A stretch of DNA of 64,000 nt. It comes from Pseudomonas putida (GTDB lineage Bacteria > Pseudomonadota > Gammaproteobacteria > Pseudomonadales > Pseudomonadaceae). Below, in pieces: positions 35,341-43,677 of the stretch. The position numbers and the translations under genes are program-made. The notes below the pieces were generated by a model that was not told where the DNA came from, made no database searches, and saw only the letters and a list, made by a program, of their open reading frames with translations. Numbering within the stretch: position 1 is the first letter of the stretch; each line of letters starts with the position of its first letter. The stretch covers positions 17,097-81,096 of the forward strand of contig NZ_JANHLK010000027.1 in the NCBI RefSeq assembly GCF_028682635.1. The letters run 5' to 3'.

Positions 35341-37971
35341 TTAGCCGGTATTGCGCAAACCGGCGGCAATCCCCGCCACAGACACCAGCAACGCCTGTTC
35401 TACCGGGCTATCCTGTGCCACATCACGTTGCCGCGAGCGTGCCAGCAACTCGGCCTGCAATAGATGAAGCGGGTCGAGGTACGTGTTGCGCAAGCGGATG
35501 AATTCAAGGGTGGCTGGGCTATGTGCCAGCAGCTGCGACTGACCGGTCAGCCCGAGAACGATGGTGCATGCCTGCGACAATAGGTCGCGTAAGTGCGCGC
35601 CCAACGGCAGCAAGTCCGGTTCGACCAGCCGCTCATCGTAAGACCGCGCGATATCCGCGTCGGCCTTGGCCAGGACCATTTCCAGCATGTCGATGCGGGT
35701 GCGGAAGAACGGCCATTGCTCACGCATCTGCGCAAGCAGTGCGCCTTCACCGCGCTCCAGCGCCTTGCTCAGGGCCGCTTCCCAGCCGAGCCAGGCCGGC
35801 AGCATCAGGCGGGTCTGGGTCCAGCCGAAGATCCACGGGATGGCCCGCAGGCTTTCGATCCCGCCAGCGCGGCGCTTGGCCGGACGACTGCCCAGCGGCA
35901 GGCGCCCCAGTTCCTGTTCCGGGGTGGACTGGCGGAAATATTCCACGAACTGCGGATTTTCCCGCACCACGGCGCGGTAGGCGCTGACTCCGTCGGCGGC
36001 CAGTTCGTCCATCAAGTGGCGCCACTCAGGCGTGGGCGGTGGTGGCGGCAGCAAGGTCGCCTCGAGTACCGCGGCCAGGTACAGGTTGAGGTTTTGCTCG
36101 GCGATGTCCGGCAGGCCAAATTTGAAACGAATCATTTCTCCCTGCTCGGTGGTGCGGAAACGTCCAGCAACCGAACCGGGTGGCTGCGACAGGATCGCCG
36201 CGTGGGCCGGGCCGCCACCACGCCCCACGGTGCCACCGCGACCATGGAACAACAGCAGTTCCACTTGCTGTTCGCGGCAGATATCCACCAGCCGCTCCTG
36301 CGCCCGGTATTGTGCCCAGGCGGCGGCCGTGGTCCCGGCGTCCTTGGCCGAGTCGGAATAACCGATCATCACTTCCTGCGGGCCTTGCAGGCGCGAGCGA
36401 TAACCCGGCAGCAGCAACAGCTTCTCGATCACCGGGCCGGCGTTGTCGAGGTCGGCGAGGGTTTCGAACAGCGGCACCACGCGCATCGGCCGCAGCACTC
36501 CTGACTCTTTGAGCAACAGCTGCACGGCCAGCACATCGGAAGCGGCACCGGCCATGGAGATCACGTAGGAACCCAGCGACGCCCCTGGCGCGGCGGCGAT
36601 TTCCCGGCAGGTCGCGAGTACTTCGGCGGTGTCGGCCGAGGGCTTGTAGTGGGCCGGCAGCAAGGGCCGACGGTTATTCTGTTCGCGCGTCAGGAAGGTG
36701 ATGCGCTCTTCTTCGCTCCAGTCCTCATAGCGACCCAGGCCAAGGTAATCGGTGATTTCGGTCATGGCCGCGGTATGGCGCGACGAGTCCTGACGCACAT
36801 CGAGGCGCACCAGGAACAGGCCGAAGGTCACTGCCCGGCGCAGGCAATCGAGCAACGGACCGTCGGCAATCACGCCCATGCCGCACTCATGCAGCGAGTG
36901 GTAGCACAACTCCAGCGGGTCGAGCAGCTCGCGGTTGTTCTGCAAGACATCGGCCGGGGCAGGCGTCGGGGTCGACAACGCGGTGTGCGCCCAGTTTCTC
37001 GTCGCCCGCAGGCGTTCGCGTAGCTGCTTGAGCACGGCGCGATAGGGTTCGGCGCTGTCGCCTGCCTTGGCCTTCAATTCCTCGCTGGCCTGCTGCATCG
37101 ACAACTCGGCAGCCAGGTGATCGACATCGCGCAGGTACAGATCGGCCGCCATCCAGCGCGCCAGCAGCAGCACTTCCCGGGTCACCGCCGCCGTCACGTT
37201 CGGGTTGCCGTCGCGGTCGCCGCCCATCCACGAGGCAAAGCGAATCGGTGCGGCTTGCAGTGGCAAACGCAGGCCGGTGGCAGCGTGCAGGGCCTGGTCG
37301 GCCTTGCGCAGGTAATTGGGGATCGCTTGCCACAGCGAATGCTCGATCACCGCGAAGCCCCATTTGGCTTCGTCGACCGGCGTCGGGCGCGTGCGGCGAA
37401 TTTCTTCGGTGTGCCAGGCTTCGGCGATCAGGCGCTGCAAGGTCGACTTGATCTGCTCGCGCTCGGCGCTGGTCAGGTCGCGATGGTCCTGAGCCGCCAG
37501 TTGCGCAGCGATGGCGTCGTATTTCTGGATCAGCGTGCGGCGCGCGACTTCGGTCGGGTGCGCGGTCAGCACCAGTTCGATTTCCAGCCGACCCAGTTGC
37601 CGGGCCAGGGCCTCGGCGCCATGACCTTCGGCGCGCAGGCGGGCGAGCAACTCCGGCAGCACCCGCGCTTCGAAGGGCGCGGCCTGGGATTCTTCGCGAC
37701 GGTGAATCAGCTGGTACTGCTCCGCGATGTTGGCCAGGTTGAGAAACTGATTGAAGGCCCGCGCCACCGGCAGCAATTCGTCTTCCGTCAACTGGTTGAG
37801 GCTGGCGCTCAGTTCGGCGTCCATGGAGCCGCGGCGGTCCGCCTTGGCGCCCTTGCGGATCTGCTCGATCTTGTCGAGAAAGCCGTCCCCGTACTGTTCA
37901 CGAATGGTATTGCCCAACAACTCACCCAGCAGGTGAACGTCTTCGCGCAAGCGTGCATCAATATCGGTCAT
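35341..37971 (-). CDS. ppc: Phosphoenolpyruvate carboxylase
   Basis: Anaplerotic carboxylation of PEP to oxaloacetate. The 876-residue protein has the catalytic-histidine segment VLTAHPTEVARRT, the glycine-rich FHGRGGTVGRGGGP motif, QPPGS with the substrate loop, and the conserved C-terminal LRNTG. ATG at 37971 lies eight bases from CTGGAG; a TTG precedes it. Complete and of family length. Confidence 0.97.
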   Translation of the reverse strand: MTDIDARLREDVHLLGELLGNTIREQYGDGFLDKIEQIRKGAKADRRGSMDAELSASLNQLTEDELLPVARAFNQFLNLANIAEQYQLIHRREESQAAPFEARVLPELLARLRAEGHGAEALARQLGRLEIELVLTAHPTEVARRTLIQKYDAIAAQLAAQDHRDLTSAEREQIKSTLQRLIAEAWHTEEIRRTRPTPVDEAKWGFAVIEHSLWQAIPNYLRKADQALHAATGLRLPLQAAPIRFASWMGGDRDGNPNVTAAVTREVLLLARWMAADLYLRDVDHLAAELSMQQASEELKAKAGDSAEPYRAVLKQLRERLRATRNWAHTALSTPTPAPADVLQNNRELLDPLELCYHSLHECGMGVIADGPLLDCLRRAVTFGLFLVRLDVRQDSSRHTAAMTEITDYLGLGRYEDWSEEERITFLTREQNNRRPLLPAHYKPSADTAEVLATCREIAAAPGASLGSYVISMAGAASDVLAVQLLLKESGVLRPMRVVPLFETLADLDNAGPVIEKLLLLPGYRSRLQGPQEVMIGYSDSAKDAGTTAAAWAQYRAQERLVDICREQQVELLLFHGRGGTVGRGGGPAHAAILSQPPGSVAGRFRTTEQGEMIRFKFGLPDIAEQNLNLYLAAVLEATLLPPPPPTPEWRHLMDELAADGVSAYRAVVRENPQFVEYFRQSTPEQELGRLPLGSRPAKRRAGGIESLRAIPWIFGWTQTRLMLPAWLGWEAALSKALERGEGALLAQMREQWPFFRTRIDMLEMVLAKADADIARSYDERLVEPDLLPLGAHLRDLLSQACTIVLGLTGQSQLLAHSPATLEFIRLRNTYLDPLHLLQAELLARSRQRDVAQDSPVEQALLVSVAGIAAGLRNTG

Positions 37972-38171
37972 CAACAGTTCTCCAGGGAAAAATCCGGTCG
38001 ACCAGGAACCTTAAGAGTGCCGCTCCAGACCGGTTCTTACAAGCAAGACGACGAAGGGCCTGTAAACCTTTGGCGTTGAAGCTAGTCTCAAGAGTAAGCC
38101 GTACAGCGGCTGTCGCCGGCGCCTGCCGGACATTCCCCGCCTGCCTGGAGCAGGAGCGCAATGAGGTCATT

Positions 38172-38516
38172 ATGAAAATCCGCGAGCTTGCCAACCACTG
38201 GGAAGAAAACGCCAAAGGTCGCCTGACCGATACAGGCTATTCGATTCATCTGGACGTGGAGGCTGCCGCACGGCTTGCGGCGATCATCGAAATGTACCCC
38301 AAGCGCAGCCCCGAAGAACTGTTGGGCGAACTGATCGGGGCCGCCCTGGAAGAGCTGGAAAAAAGCTTTCCCTACGTGAAAGGTTCGACCGTGGTCGCCA
38401 CGGATGAAGAAGGCGATCCGCTGTACGAAGACATCGGCCCTACCCCACGTTTTCTAGCGTTGTCCCGTCGTCATCTGCACGACTTGTCGACCGGTAACGA
38501 CAAGCAGAAACACTGA
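38172..38516 (+). CDS. Small conserved protein (sometimes called type 1 pili tip component)
   Basis: A 114-residue soluble protein with MKIRELANHWEENAKGRLT, YSIHLDVEAAARLAAIIEMYPKRSPEELLGELI and GDPLYEDIGPTPRFLALSRRH. The middle part resembles a ribbon-helix-helix-like helical region, but I cannot assign DNA binding. Databases often label homologues pilin-related; nothing in the sequence (no signal peptide, no pilin domain) supports export. ATGAGGTCATT upstream of the ATG provides GAGGT. It is divergent from ppc. Confidence 0.82.
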   Translation: MKIRELANHWEENAKGRLTDTGYSIHLDVEAAARLAAIIEMYPKRSPEELLGELIGAALEELEKSFPYVKGSTVVATDEEGDPLYEDIGPTPRFLALSRRHLHDLSTGNDKQKH

Positions 38517-38661
38517 CTTCCCCGCATTCATCCCCTTCTGAAAAACGCTGCTCGTGCCCCCTTCGAGGGGGGCGTGAACAGCCATGTTCATCGCCGCACT
38601 CCTCGATATAGAGCCCTGTCCACTGAATCGAAGTTTTTTTCGGTAGCAGGCTAATTTCTCT

Positions 38662-38689
38662 GAACTTTCGAAAAACGCCTCGGGTCAAC
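38662..38689 (+). promoter_or_regulatory. Probable AlgU (sigma-22/RpoE-type) promoter
   Basis: GAACTT, 17 bases, then TCAAC fits the AlgU consensus (GAACTT-N16/17-TCtgA or TCaaA) except at the last position. It lies 103 bases before the DUF4398 lipoprotein gene. In P. aeruginosa the equivalent lptF locus is AlgU-dependent, which supports the call. Confidence 0.65.
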
Positions 38690-38791
38690 CCAGTAACCAC
38701 GCCTGGGACGGCCGTATCAAAACGCCCCCAAAACGGTAGCTTTCGGCTCCTTGCCCAGGATGGATGTTCACGTTTCTCAGGAGTTAGCCCC

Positions 38792-39199
38792 ATGGAGTTG
38801 AAAACGATGAAAACCCGAACTGGCACATTTTCTTCCCTGCACAGCCTGAAAATGGCGGCACTGGCGATCGGCGGCAGCCTGGTACTGGCCGGTTGCGCCG
38901 GTAACCCACCCAGCGAGCAATTTGCCGTCACCGAGTCCGCGGTCAACGACGCCGTCAGCGCCGGTGGTACCGAATTCGCTGCGGTGGAAATGAAGGCTGC
39001 CCAGGACAAGCTCAAGCAAGCCGAAATTGCCATGCATGACAAAAAGTACGATCAAGCCAGGACCCTGGCCGAACAGGCTGAGTGGGATGCTCGCGTCGCC
39101 GAGCGCAAAGCCCAGGCGATGAAAGCCGAACAGACTGTGAAGGACTCTCAGAAAGGAGTTCAGGAACTGCGTCAGGAAAGCCAGCGCACCGTTCAGTAA
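38792..39199 (+). CDS. DUF4398 lipoprotein
   Basis: A 135-residue lipoprotein: lipobox LVLAGCAG after a long leader, then a DUF4398 helical domain (AVNDAVSAGGTEFAAVEMKAAQDKL... ARTLAEQAEWDARVAERKAQ) predicted as a coiled coil. AGGAG precedes the ATG at 38792 by eight bases. It is followed after 44 bases by lptF, and both sit behind the AlgU-type promoter, so they form an envelope-stress pair. It resembles the N-terminal half of the next protein, suggesting gene-family duplication. Confidence 0.88.
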   Translation: MELKTMKTRTGTFSSLHSLKMAALAIGGSLVLAGCAGNPPSEQFAVTESAVNDAVSAGGTEFAAVEMKAAQDKLKQAEIAMHDKKYDQARTLAEQAEWDARVAERKAQAMKAEQTVKDSQKGVQELRQESQRTVQ

Positions 39200-39243
39200 C
39201 GGCGCGGCCCGACGTATTTCTTTTCGACTAAAAGGACGAAACC

Positions 39244-40056
39244 ATGATTTCCAAAAGCATGAATTACAAACACGTGATGATCCCTGCCCTGCTGGCCGCA
39301 AGCGTCGCCCTGGCTGCGTGCTCCACGCCACCGAACCCCAGCCTTGAACAGGCCCGCACCAACTATGCTGGCCTGCAAGCCAACCCGCAGGCGAGCAAAG
39401 TCGCGGCGCTGGAAACCAAGGAAGCCAGCGATTACCTGGACAAAGCCGACAAGGCTTATCTGGACAAGGAAGACGCGGCCAAGGTCGACCAGTTGGCCTA
39501 CCTGACCAACCAGCGCGTCGAAGTGGCGAAACAGACCATCGCCCTGCGCACCGCCGAAGCCAACCTGAAAAACGCTTCCGCGCAACGGGCCCAGGCCCGT
39601 CTGGACGCCCGCGACCAGCAGATCAAACAGCTGCAGGACAGCCTCAACGCCAAGCAGACCGATCGCGGCACGCTGGTGACCTTCGGTGATGTGCTGTTCG
39701 CCACCGACAAGGCCGAGCTGAAATCCAACGGTCTGGTGAACATCAACAAACTGGCGCAGTACCTGCGGGACAACCCGGATCGCAAGGCGATTGTCGAGGG
39801 CTACACCGACAGTACCGGTACCGCCTCGCACAACCAGTCGTTGTCGGAACGCCGAGCGGGCTCCGTGCGCATGGCACTGGTGAAGATGGGTGTCGACCCG
39901 ACCCGCATCGTCGCTCAGGGTTATGGCAAGGAATACCCGGTGGCGGATAACACCAGTACTTCGGGCCGGGCGCAGAACCGCCGGGTGGAAGTGACAATTT
40001 CCAATGACAACCAGCCGGTGATCCCGCGTTCGGCGGTGAGTGCCAACACTCAATAA
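39244..40056 (+). CDS. lptF: OmpA-family lipoprotein, LptF-like
   Basis: A 270-residue outer-membrane lipoprotein: signal with lipobox VALAACST, a DUF4398 coiled-coil region (about 35-130), and a C-terminal OmpA/peptidoglycan-binding domain from about 145 to 265 with EGYTDSTGTASHNQSLSERRA and NRRVEVTI. It should tether the outer membrane to peptidoglycan. Homologous to P. aeruginosa LptF (lipotoxin F), which is AlgU-controlled and survival-related; the name is by homology and gene order. AAGGA precedes the ATG. The tail of this gene is duplicated downstream along with a REPIN. Confidence 0.86.
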   Translation: MISKSMNYKHVMIPALLAASVALAACSTPPNPSLEQARTNYAGLQANPQASKVAALETKEASDYLDKADKAYLDKEDAAKVDQLAYLTNQRVEVAKQTIALRTAEANLKNASAQRAQARLDARDQQIKQLQDSLNAKQTDRGTLVTFGDVLFATDKAELKSNGLVNINKLAQYLRDNPDRKAIVEGYTDSTGTASHNQSLSERRAGSVRMALVKMGVDPTRIVAQGYGKEYPVADNTSTSGRAQNRRVEVTISNDNQPVIPRSAVSANTQ

Positions 40057-40076
40057 TCAGTCGTTACACAGCCCCT

Positions 40077-40166
40077 TGTGGGAGCCAGCCTGCTGGCGAT
40101 AGCGGTGTATCAATCAACATCAAAGTTGAATGTTCAATCGCAATCGCCAGCAGGCTGGCTCCCACA
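40077..40166. repeat. REPIN copy 1 of a tandem pair
   Basis: 90 bases with arms TGTGGGAGCCAGCCTGCTGG and the complement. Identical at every base to the second copy at 40210-40299, including the non-palindromic centre. Confidence 0.95.
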
Positions 40167-40209
40167 TTTAAGAGCGCCAACACCCAATTAGCAGTCTTAC
40201 ATAGTCCCC

Positions 40210-40299
40210 TGTGGGAGCCAGCCTGCTGGCGATAGCGGTGTATCAATCAACATCAAAGTTGAATGTTCAATCGCAATCGCCAGCAGGCTGGCTCCCACA
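40210..40299. repeat. REPIN copy 2 of a tandem pair
   Basis: Exact 90-base repeat of copy 1 at a 133-base offset. The bases just before it (from about 40174) resemble the last codons of lptF and its 3' flank, so the duplicated unit included the gene tail. Confidence 0.95.
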
Positions 40300-40311
40300 G
40301 TTGATTTGTGT

Positions 40312-40641
40312 TTACTGCTCGAGCTTCTGCGGGGTTTCCTGCCCCATGCAACGCACGGCTTTTTTCCGCTCGTTGACAAGCACGCCGGTCAGGCCTTTCT
40401 GCTCAGTGTCGAACAATACCAACACCCCATCTATGCACTGCGCCACTTGCGCCGCCGGTTCCAGGGAGACTTTGTAGTCTTCGCCGGGCACGGTCTTGAG
40501 CATGGTGAATTCGTTGAGCAGCAACGCATCCTCTGGCTTGGCGAAATGCAGGTAGCCGTACCACCACAAGGCAGCGACGGTGCCCAGGATGCTGCAGATA
40601 CCGGTGATGATCAGCGGGATGGCGTTGCGTTCTTCACTCAT
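40312..40641 (-). CDS. Small membrane protein of unknown function, 109 aa
   Basis: A 109-residue protein with one hydrophobic segment (about 7-29, IPLIITGICSILGTVAALWWYG), so probably an inner-membrane protein with a C-terminal soluble domain holding two cysteines. Its ATG overlaps the stop of the alpha/beta-hydrolase gene by four bases (ATGA), so the pair is co-translated. No family is recognised. Confidence 0.82.
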   Translation of the reverse strand: MSEERNAIPLIITGICSILGTVAALWWYGYLHFAKPEDALLLNEFTMLKTVPGEDYKVSLEPAAQVAQCIDGVLVLFDTEQKGLTGVLVNERKKAVRCMGQETPQKLEQ

Positions 40642-41552
40642 TGCGGGCTCTCTGGTGGTTCATTTTCAGAAGGTTCGGGCGCCGGGTAATTGGGGATTTC
40701 GCCCAGGCGGCGCAGGCCGTTGAAATGCTGCGGGTCTTCAAGAAAACGCAGCATGACCTTGCGCCACACCGGGTCGGCGAATGTCTGCACGTGACCGCCA
40801 CGGGTCAGTTGCAGCACTCTCGGCGGCGGCGCAGCTTGATACAGACGGATGCCGTTGGAAAGAGGCACGATCGGATCGTCGATGCTGTGATAGATCAGTT
40901 TCGGCACGCCGTTGAGCTGCGCCATGGAATTGATCGCGCTGTCACCGTCGGGCACCAGCCAGGACAGCGGCACCTGGAACGTCCAGAACACCCATGAATT
41001 GCTCAGCGCATAACGACCGACGCTGCGGTAACTGGCGGGCACGCCATCGAGCACAAACGCCTTGAGCTGTTTTTGCCGCTCAGGGTGTTGCACCAGGTAG
41101 TGAACGGCCATCGCCCCACCGAGGCTCTGGCCGAGCAGGATCAGCGGCTTGCCCTTGACCTCGGGGGCCCGGTCGAGCCATTTGAACGCGGCGTCGATGT
41201 CCTGATAGATCGCCGGCAGGCTCGGCTCGCCCTCGGACAAGCCGTAACCGCGATAGTCCACCAGCAGTACCTGATAACCCTCCTTGGGCAACCACCAGCT
41301 GCCGCCCAGGTGCATGGGCAGGTTGCCGCCGTTGCCGTGCAGGTGCAGGACGGTGCCCTTGACCTCGACACCCTTTTTCGCCGGCAGCCACCAGGCGTTC
41401 AGCTTGAGGCCGTCGGCGGTGGTCAGGGTGACCTCGCGGTATTCGAGCTTGGCTTTTTCCGGAGTGAACAGCTGGCCGGGCTCGGGGTAGAACAGCAAGG
41501 AGCTGCAACCGCTCAGCGCCAGGAGAAGGCAGAAGATGCCGAGGATTCTCAT
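40638..41552 (-). CDS. Alpha/beta-hydrolase lipoprotein
   Basis: A 304-residue envelope hydrolase: lipoprotein signal (LLLALSGCSS), then an alpha/beta-hydrolase fold with HGNGGN oxyanion region, nucleophile elbow GQSLGG (Ser), catalytic Asp in SIDDPIV and His in GGHVQTF, i.e. a complete triad. Substrate unknown; esterase or acyltransferase activity fits. A proline/glutamate-rich tail ends the protein. Coupled by four-base overlap to the 109-aa gene downstream. Confidence 0.88.
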   Translation of the reverse strand: MRILGIFCLLLALSGCSSLLFYPEPGQLFTPEKAKLEYREVTLTTADGLKLNAWWLPAKKGVEVKGTVLHLHGNGGNLPMHLGGSWWLPKEGYQVLLVDYRGYGLSEGEPSLPAIYQDIDAAFKWLDRAPEVKGKPLILLGQSLGGAMAVHYLVQHPERQKQLKAFVLDGVPASYRSVGRYALSNSWVFWTFQVPLSWLVPDGDSAINSMAQLNGVPKLIYHSIDDPIVPLSNGIRLYQAAPPPRVLQLTRGGHVQTFADPVWRKVMLRFLEDPQHFNGLRRLGEIPNYPAPEPSENEPPESPQ

Positions 41553-41589
41553 CCGTTGAAACCTCGCGATATATGTGAATATCTGACCC

Positions 41590-41677
41590 TGTAGGAGCTG
41601 GCTTGCCAGCGAACGTCGTAACGCGGTTTACCTGCCGCACCGCGTTATCGTTCTTCGCTGGCAAGCCAGCTCCTACA
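41590..41677. repeat. REPIN upstream of the hydrolase operon
   Basis: Arms TGTAGGAGCTGGCTTGCCAGCGAA and the complement, 88 bases. Confidence 0.88.
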
Positions 41678-41690
41678 GAAGGTGTCGTGA

Positions 41691-42968
41691 TTAAAGGATA
41701 TTGGAGTAATCCGCCTCGATCCGGTCCAGGCTCAGGTGGTTGAGGAAGTTGGAGAAGCACATCCACGCCGACAACGCGTTCATGTCCCGGAACTGCTCCG
41801 GCAGGTATTTGGGTGGTACCACCAACCCTTCGTCCACCAGCAGGCGCAAGGTGCGCATGTCTTCCAGGGTGGTCTTGCCACAGAACAGCAGCGGTATCTG
41901 CTCCAGCTTGCCTTTGCGCACCGCCAGCTGAATGTAGTTGTAAATCATGATGAAGCCCTTGAGGTAGGACAAGTCTTTGGTAAAGGGCAGACCTGTCGGC
42001 ACCGAGCCGCGGAAAACGCGACTGGCGTTGCTGTAGCTCTCGGGCATTTCGAAACCTTGTTCGCGGAAGAACTCGAACACCTGCAGGAAGTCCGCGCCCT
42101 CCTCCACCATGTGAATGGCGCGAGTGCGGTTGGTCAGTTTGCGCAGTCGACTCGGATAGGAGGCGAAGGTGATGATTTCCATCAGGATCGCCAGGCCTTC
42201 CTGGGTCACCGTCGACGACGGCGGGCCCTTGGACAGGAAGGTGCAGATCGGCTGGTTCAGGCCGTTGAGCGTGGTGCCCACGTGCACCAGCCCTTCGTGA
42301 ACCTCAAGGGCGCGCACGTCGCGCTGGTTGAACATCGCGTCGGAGCGGATCTTGATGTAGTCGGCGCCGGCCGCCGCATCGGCGACGATCCCGTCGGACT
42401 CGAACACCCGGATGGTTTCCTCGGCTTCGCCAAACACCTTGTTCAGGCGATGCTGCAGCATGTCGACCGCATCCTTGGCCGTCAGCGTCTTCGGTTCATC
42501 CTTGAGGTCGCCACGACCGTCGATGTTGTTCAGGTATTCGGACAACATCATGCCCAGGTCGGATAACGTCGGGTCGCCGGCATGGAACGCGTCGGACGCA
42601 GCGCCGTACAACTCCTGGGAAATCAGGCCGAAATCCTCGGTGCCGCGCGCTTCGAGCATGCGCACCACCATGCGGTATTCCTTGCACATGCGGCGCATGA
42701 TCTGCCCGACCGGGTTGAACTGACCCAGCTGGCGGGTGATGTCGCGCTCGATGTTCTGGAACTCCAGCTTCACCTTGCTGGAATCGAAAGCCAACGGACG
42801 GTTGAGGTAGTAGTCGCGGTCCACCGCCGGCATTTCCTTGCCCTTGGCCTTGAGGAAACCCTTGCGGATGTTGTCGTCCCATTTGACCGCATCGAGGACG
42901 CGAATCGGCGTCTGTGCCAGCACAATGCGATCGGACAAAATGCGTATCGACTGCTGGTAATCGTCCAC
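41691..42968 (-). CDS. QEGLA-motif protein (DUF1704/MATCAP-like putative metalloprotease)
   Basis: A 425-residue cytoplasmic protein of the DUF1704 family, annotated elsewhere as flavohemoglobin expression-modulating. It carries HEGLVH at 224-229, which fits an HExxxH zinc-peptidase motif, and TQEGLA at 255-260, whose Glu257 could be the third ligand. Eukaryotic relatives (MATCAP) are tyrosine carboxypeptidases. The start is GTG at 42968, supported by GGGAG six bases upstream. It follows the lipoprotein gene by 32 bases, likely in one transcript. Bacterial role unknown. Confidence 0.85.
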   Translation of the reverse strand: MDDYQQSIRILSDRIVLAQTPIRVLDAVKWDDNIRKGFLKAKGKEMPAVDRDYYLNRPLAFDSSKVKLEFQNIERDITRQLGQFNPVGQIMRRMCKEYRMVVRMLEARGTEDFGLISQELYGAASDAFHAGDPTLSDLGMMLSEYLNNIDGRGDLKDEPKTLTAKDAVDMLQHRLNKVFGEAEETIRVFESDGIVADAAAGADYIKIRSDAMFNQRDVRALEVHEGLVHVGTTLNGLNQPICTFLSKGPPSSTVTQEGLAILMEIITFASYPSRLRKLTNRTRAIHMVEEGADFLQVFEFFREQGFEMPESYSNASRVFRGSVPTGLPFTKDLSYLKGFIMIYNYIQLAVRKGKLEQIPLLFCGKTTLEDMRTLRLLVDEGLVVPPKYLPEQFRDMNALSAWMCFSNFLNHLSLDRIEADYSNIL

Positions 42969-43000
42969 CCGAATCTCCCGTAGAAATCTTCTGTGCTGGT

Positions 43001-43555
43001 TTACTTGGCTTTGGCCTGGCGCTGGTAACGCACCACTTCGACGAACACATCGGAATTGGCCGGGTCGTCGAGGTAGGCGGACACCTGGTCCATCTGACTG
43101 TTGATCAACACGCCATCGCCGTCGTCGGTCTGAAAGCTCTCGCCGCTCAAGACGTTCTGCCCCAGGGCCTGCTTGATCTGTTCGAGGTCGAGGTTGTACA
43201 CCACCAGTTCATGCTTGTCGGTGAGTTCAAACCCGCCAATGGTGAAATGCCCGCCGAACTGCGCCGGCACTTTCGCCGAAAGATACCAGCGGCTGCCGTG
43301 GCGCGACACGGTGAAGGGATAGGCTTCGCGCTCCTTGGGCCTGGCCCTGAAGTAGCTCACCGCCTGATAGTGATTGTCGCCGATGCGCGTCAGTTCCAGG
43401 TTGACCGGCTCACCCCAGGCGTTGGTGCTGGTCCATTTTCCGAGCAACCCCTTGGGCACGGGCTCGCTCGTGGGCAGCGGCTCCTTGAAGGTCACCAGGC
43501 AGCCACTGAGCAGCAGGAACGACAAGGCGATCACTACGACACGCCAGACTCTCAT
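43001..43555 (-). CDS. Lipoprotein of unknown function
   Basis: A 184-residue protein with a clear lipoprotein signal (VIALSFLLLSGCLV, lipid cysteine at residue 19) and a mostly beta body (GLLGKWTSTNAWGEPVNLEL, GDNHYQAVSYFRA, GSRWYLSAKVPAQFGG). Just upstream of the QEGLA gene in the same direction, 32 bases apart, so a common operon is likely. Probably exported and anchored in the envelope; its relation to the cytoplasmic QEGLA protein is unclear. Confidence 0.85.
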   Translation of the reverse strand: MRVWRVVVIALSFLLLSGCLVTFKEPLPTSEPVPKGLLGKWTSTNAWGEPVNLELTRIGDNHYQAVSYFRARPKEREAYPFTVSRHGSRWYLSAKVPAQFGGHFTIGGFELTDKHELVVYNLDLEQIKQALGQNVLSGESFQTDDGDGVLINSQMDQVSAYLDDPANSDVFVEVVRYQRQAKAK

Positions 43556-43586
43556 TCAACACTCCCTTTGAAACAACACTGTCCAC

Positions 43587-43673
43587 TGTAGGAGCAAGCT
43601 TGCTCGCGATGGCAGTGTGTCAGACAACAAAGATGTTGAATGTCAGACCATCGCGAGCAAGCTCGCTCCTACA
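43587..43673. repeat. REPIN between the lipoprotein and TetR genes
   Basis: Arms TGTAGGAGCAAGCTTGCTCGCGATGG and the complement, 87 bases. Confidence 0.9.
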
Positions 43674-43677
43674 GGGA

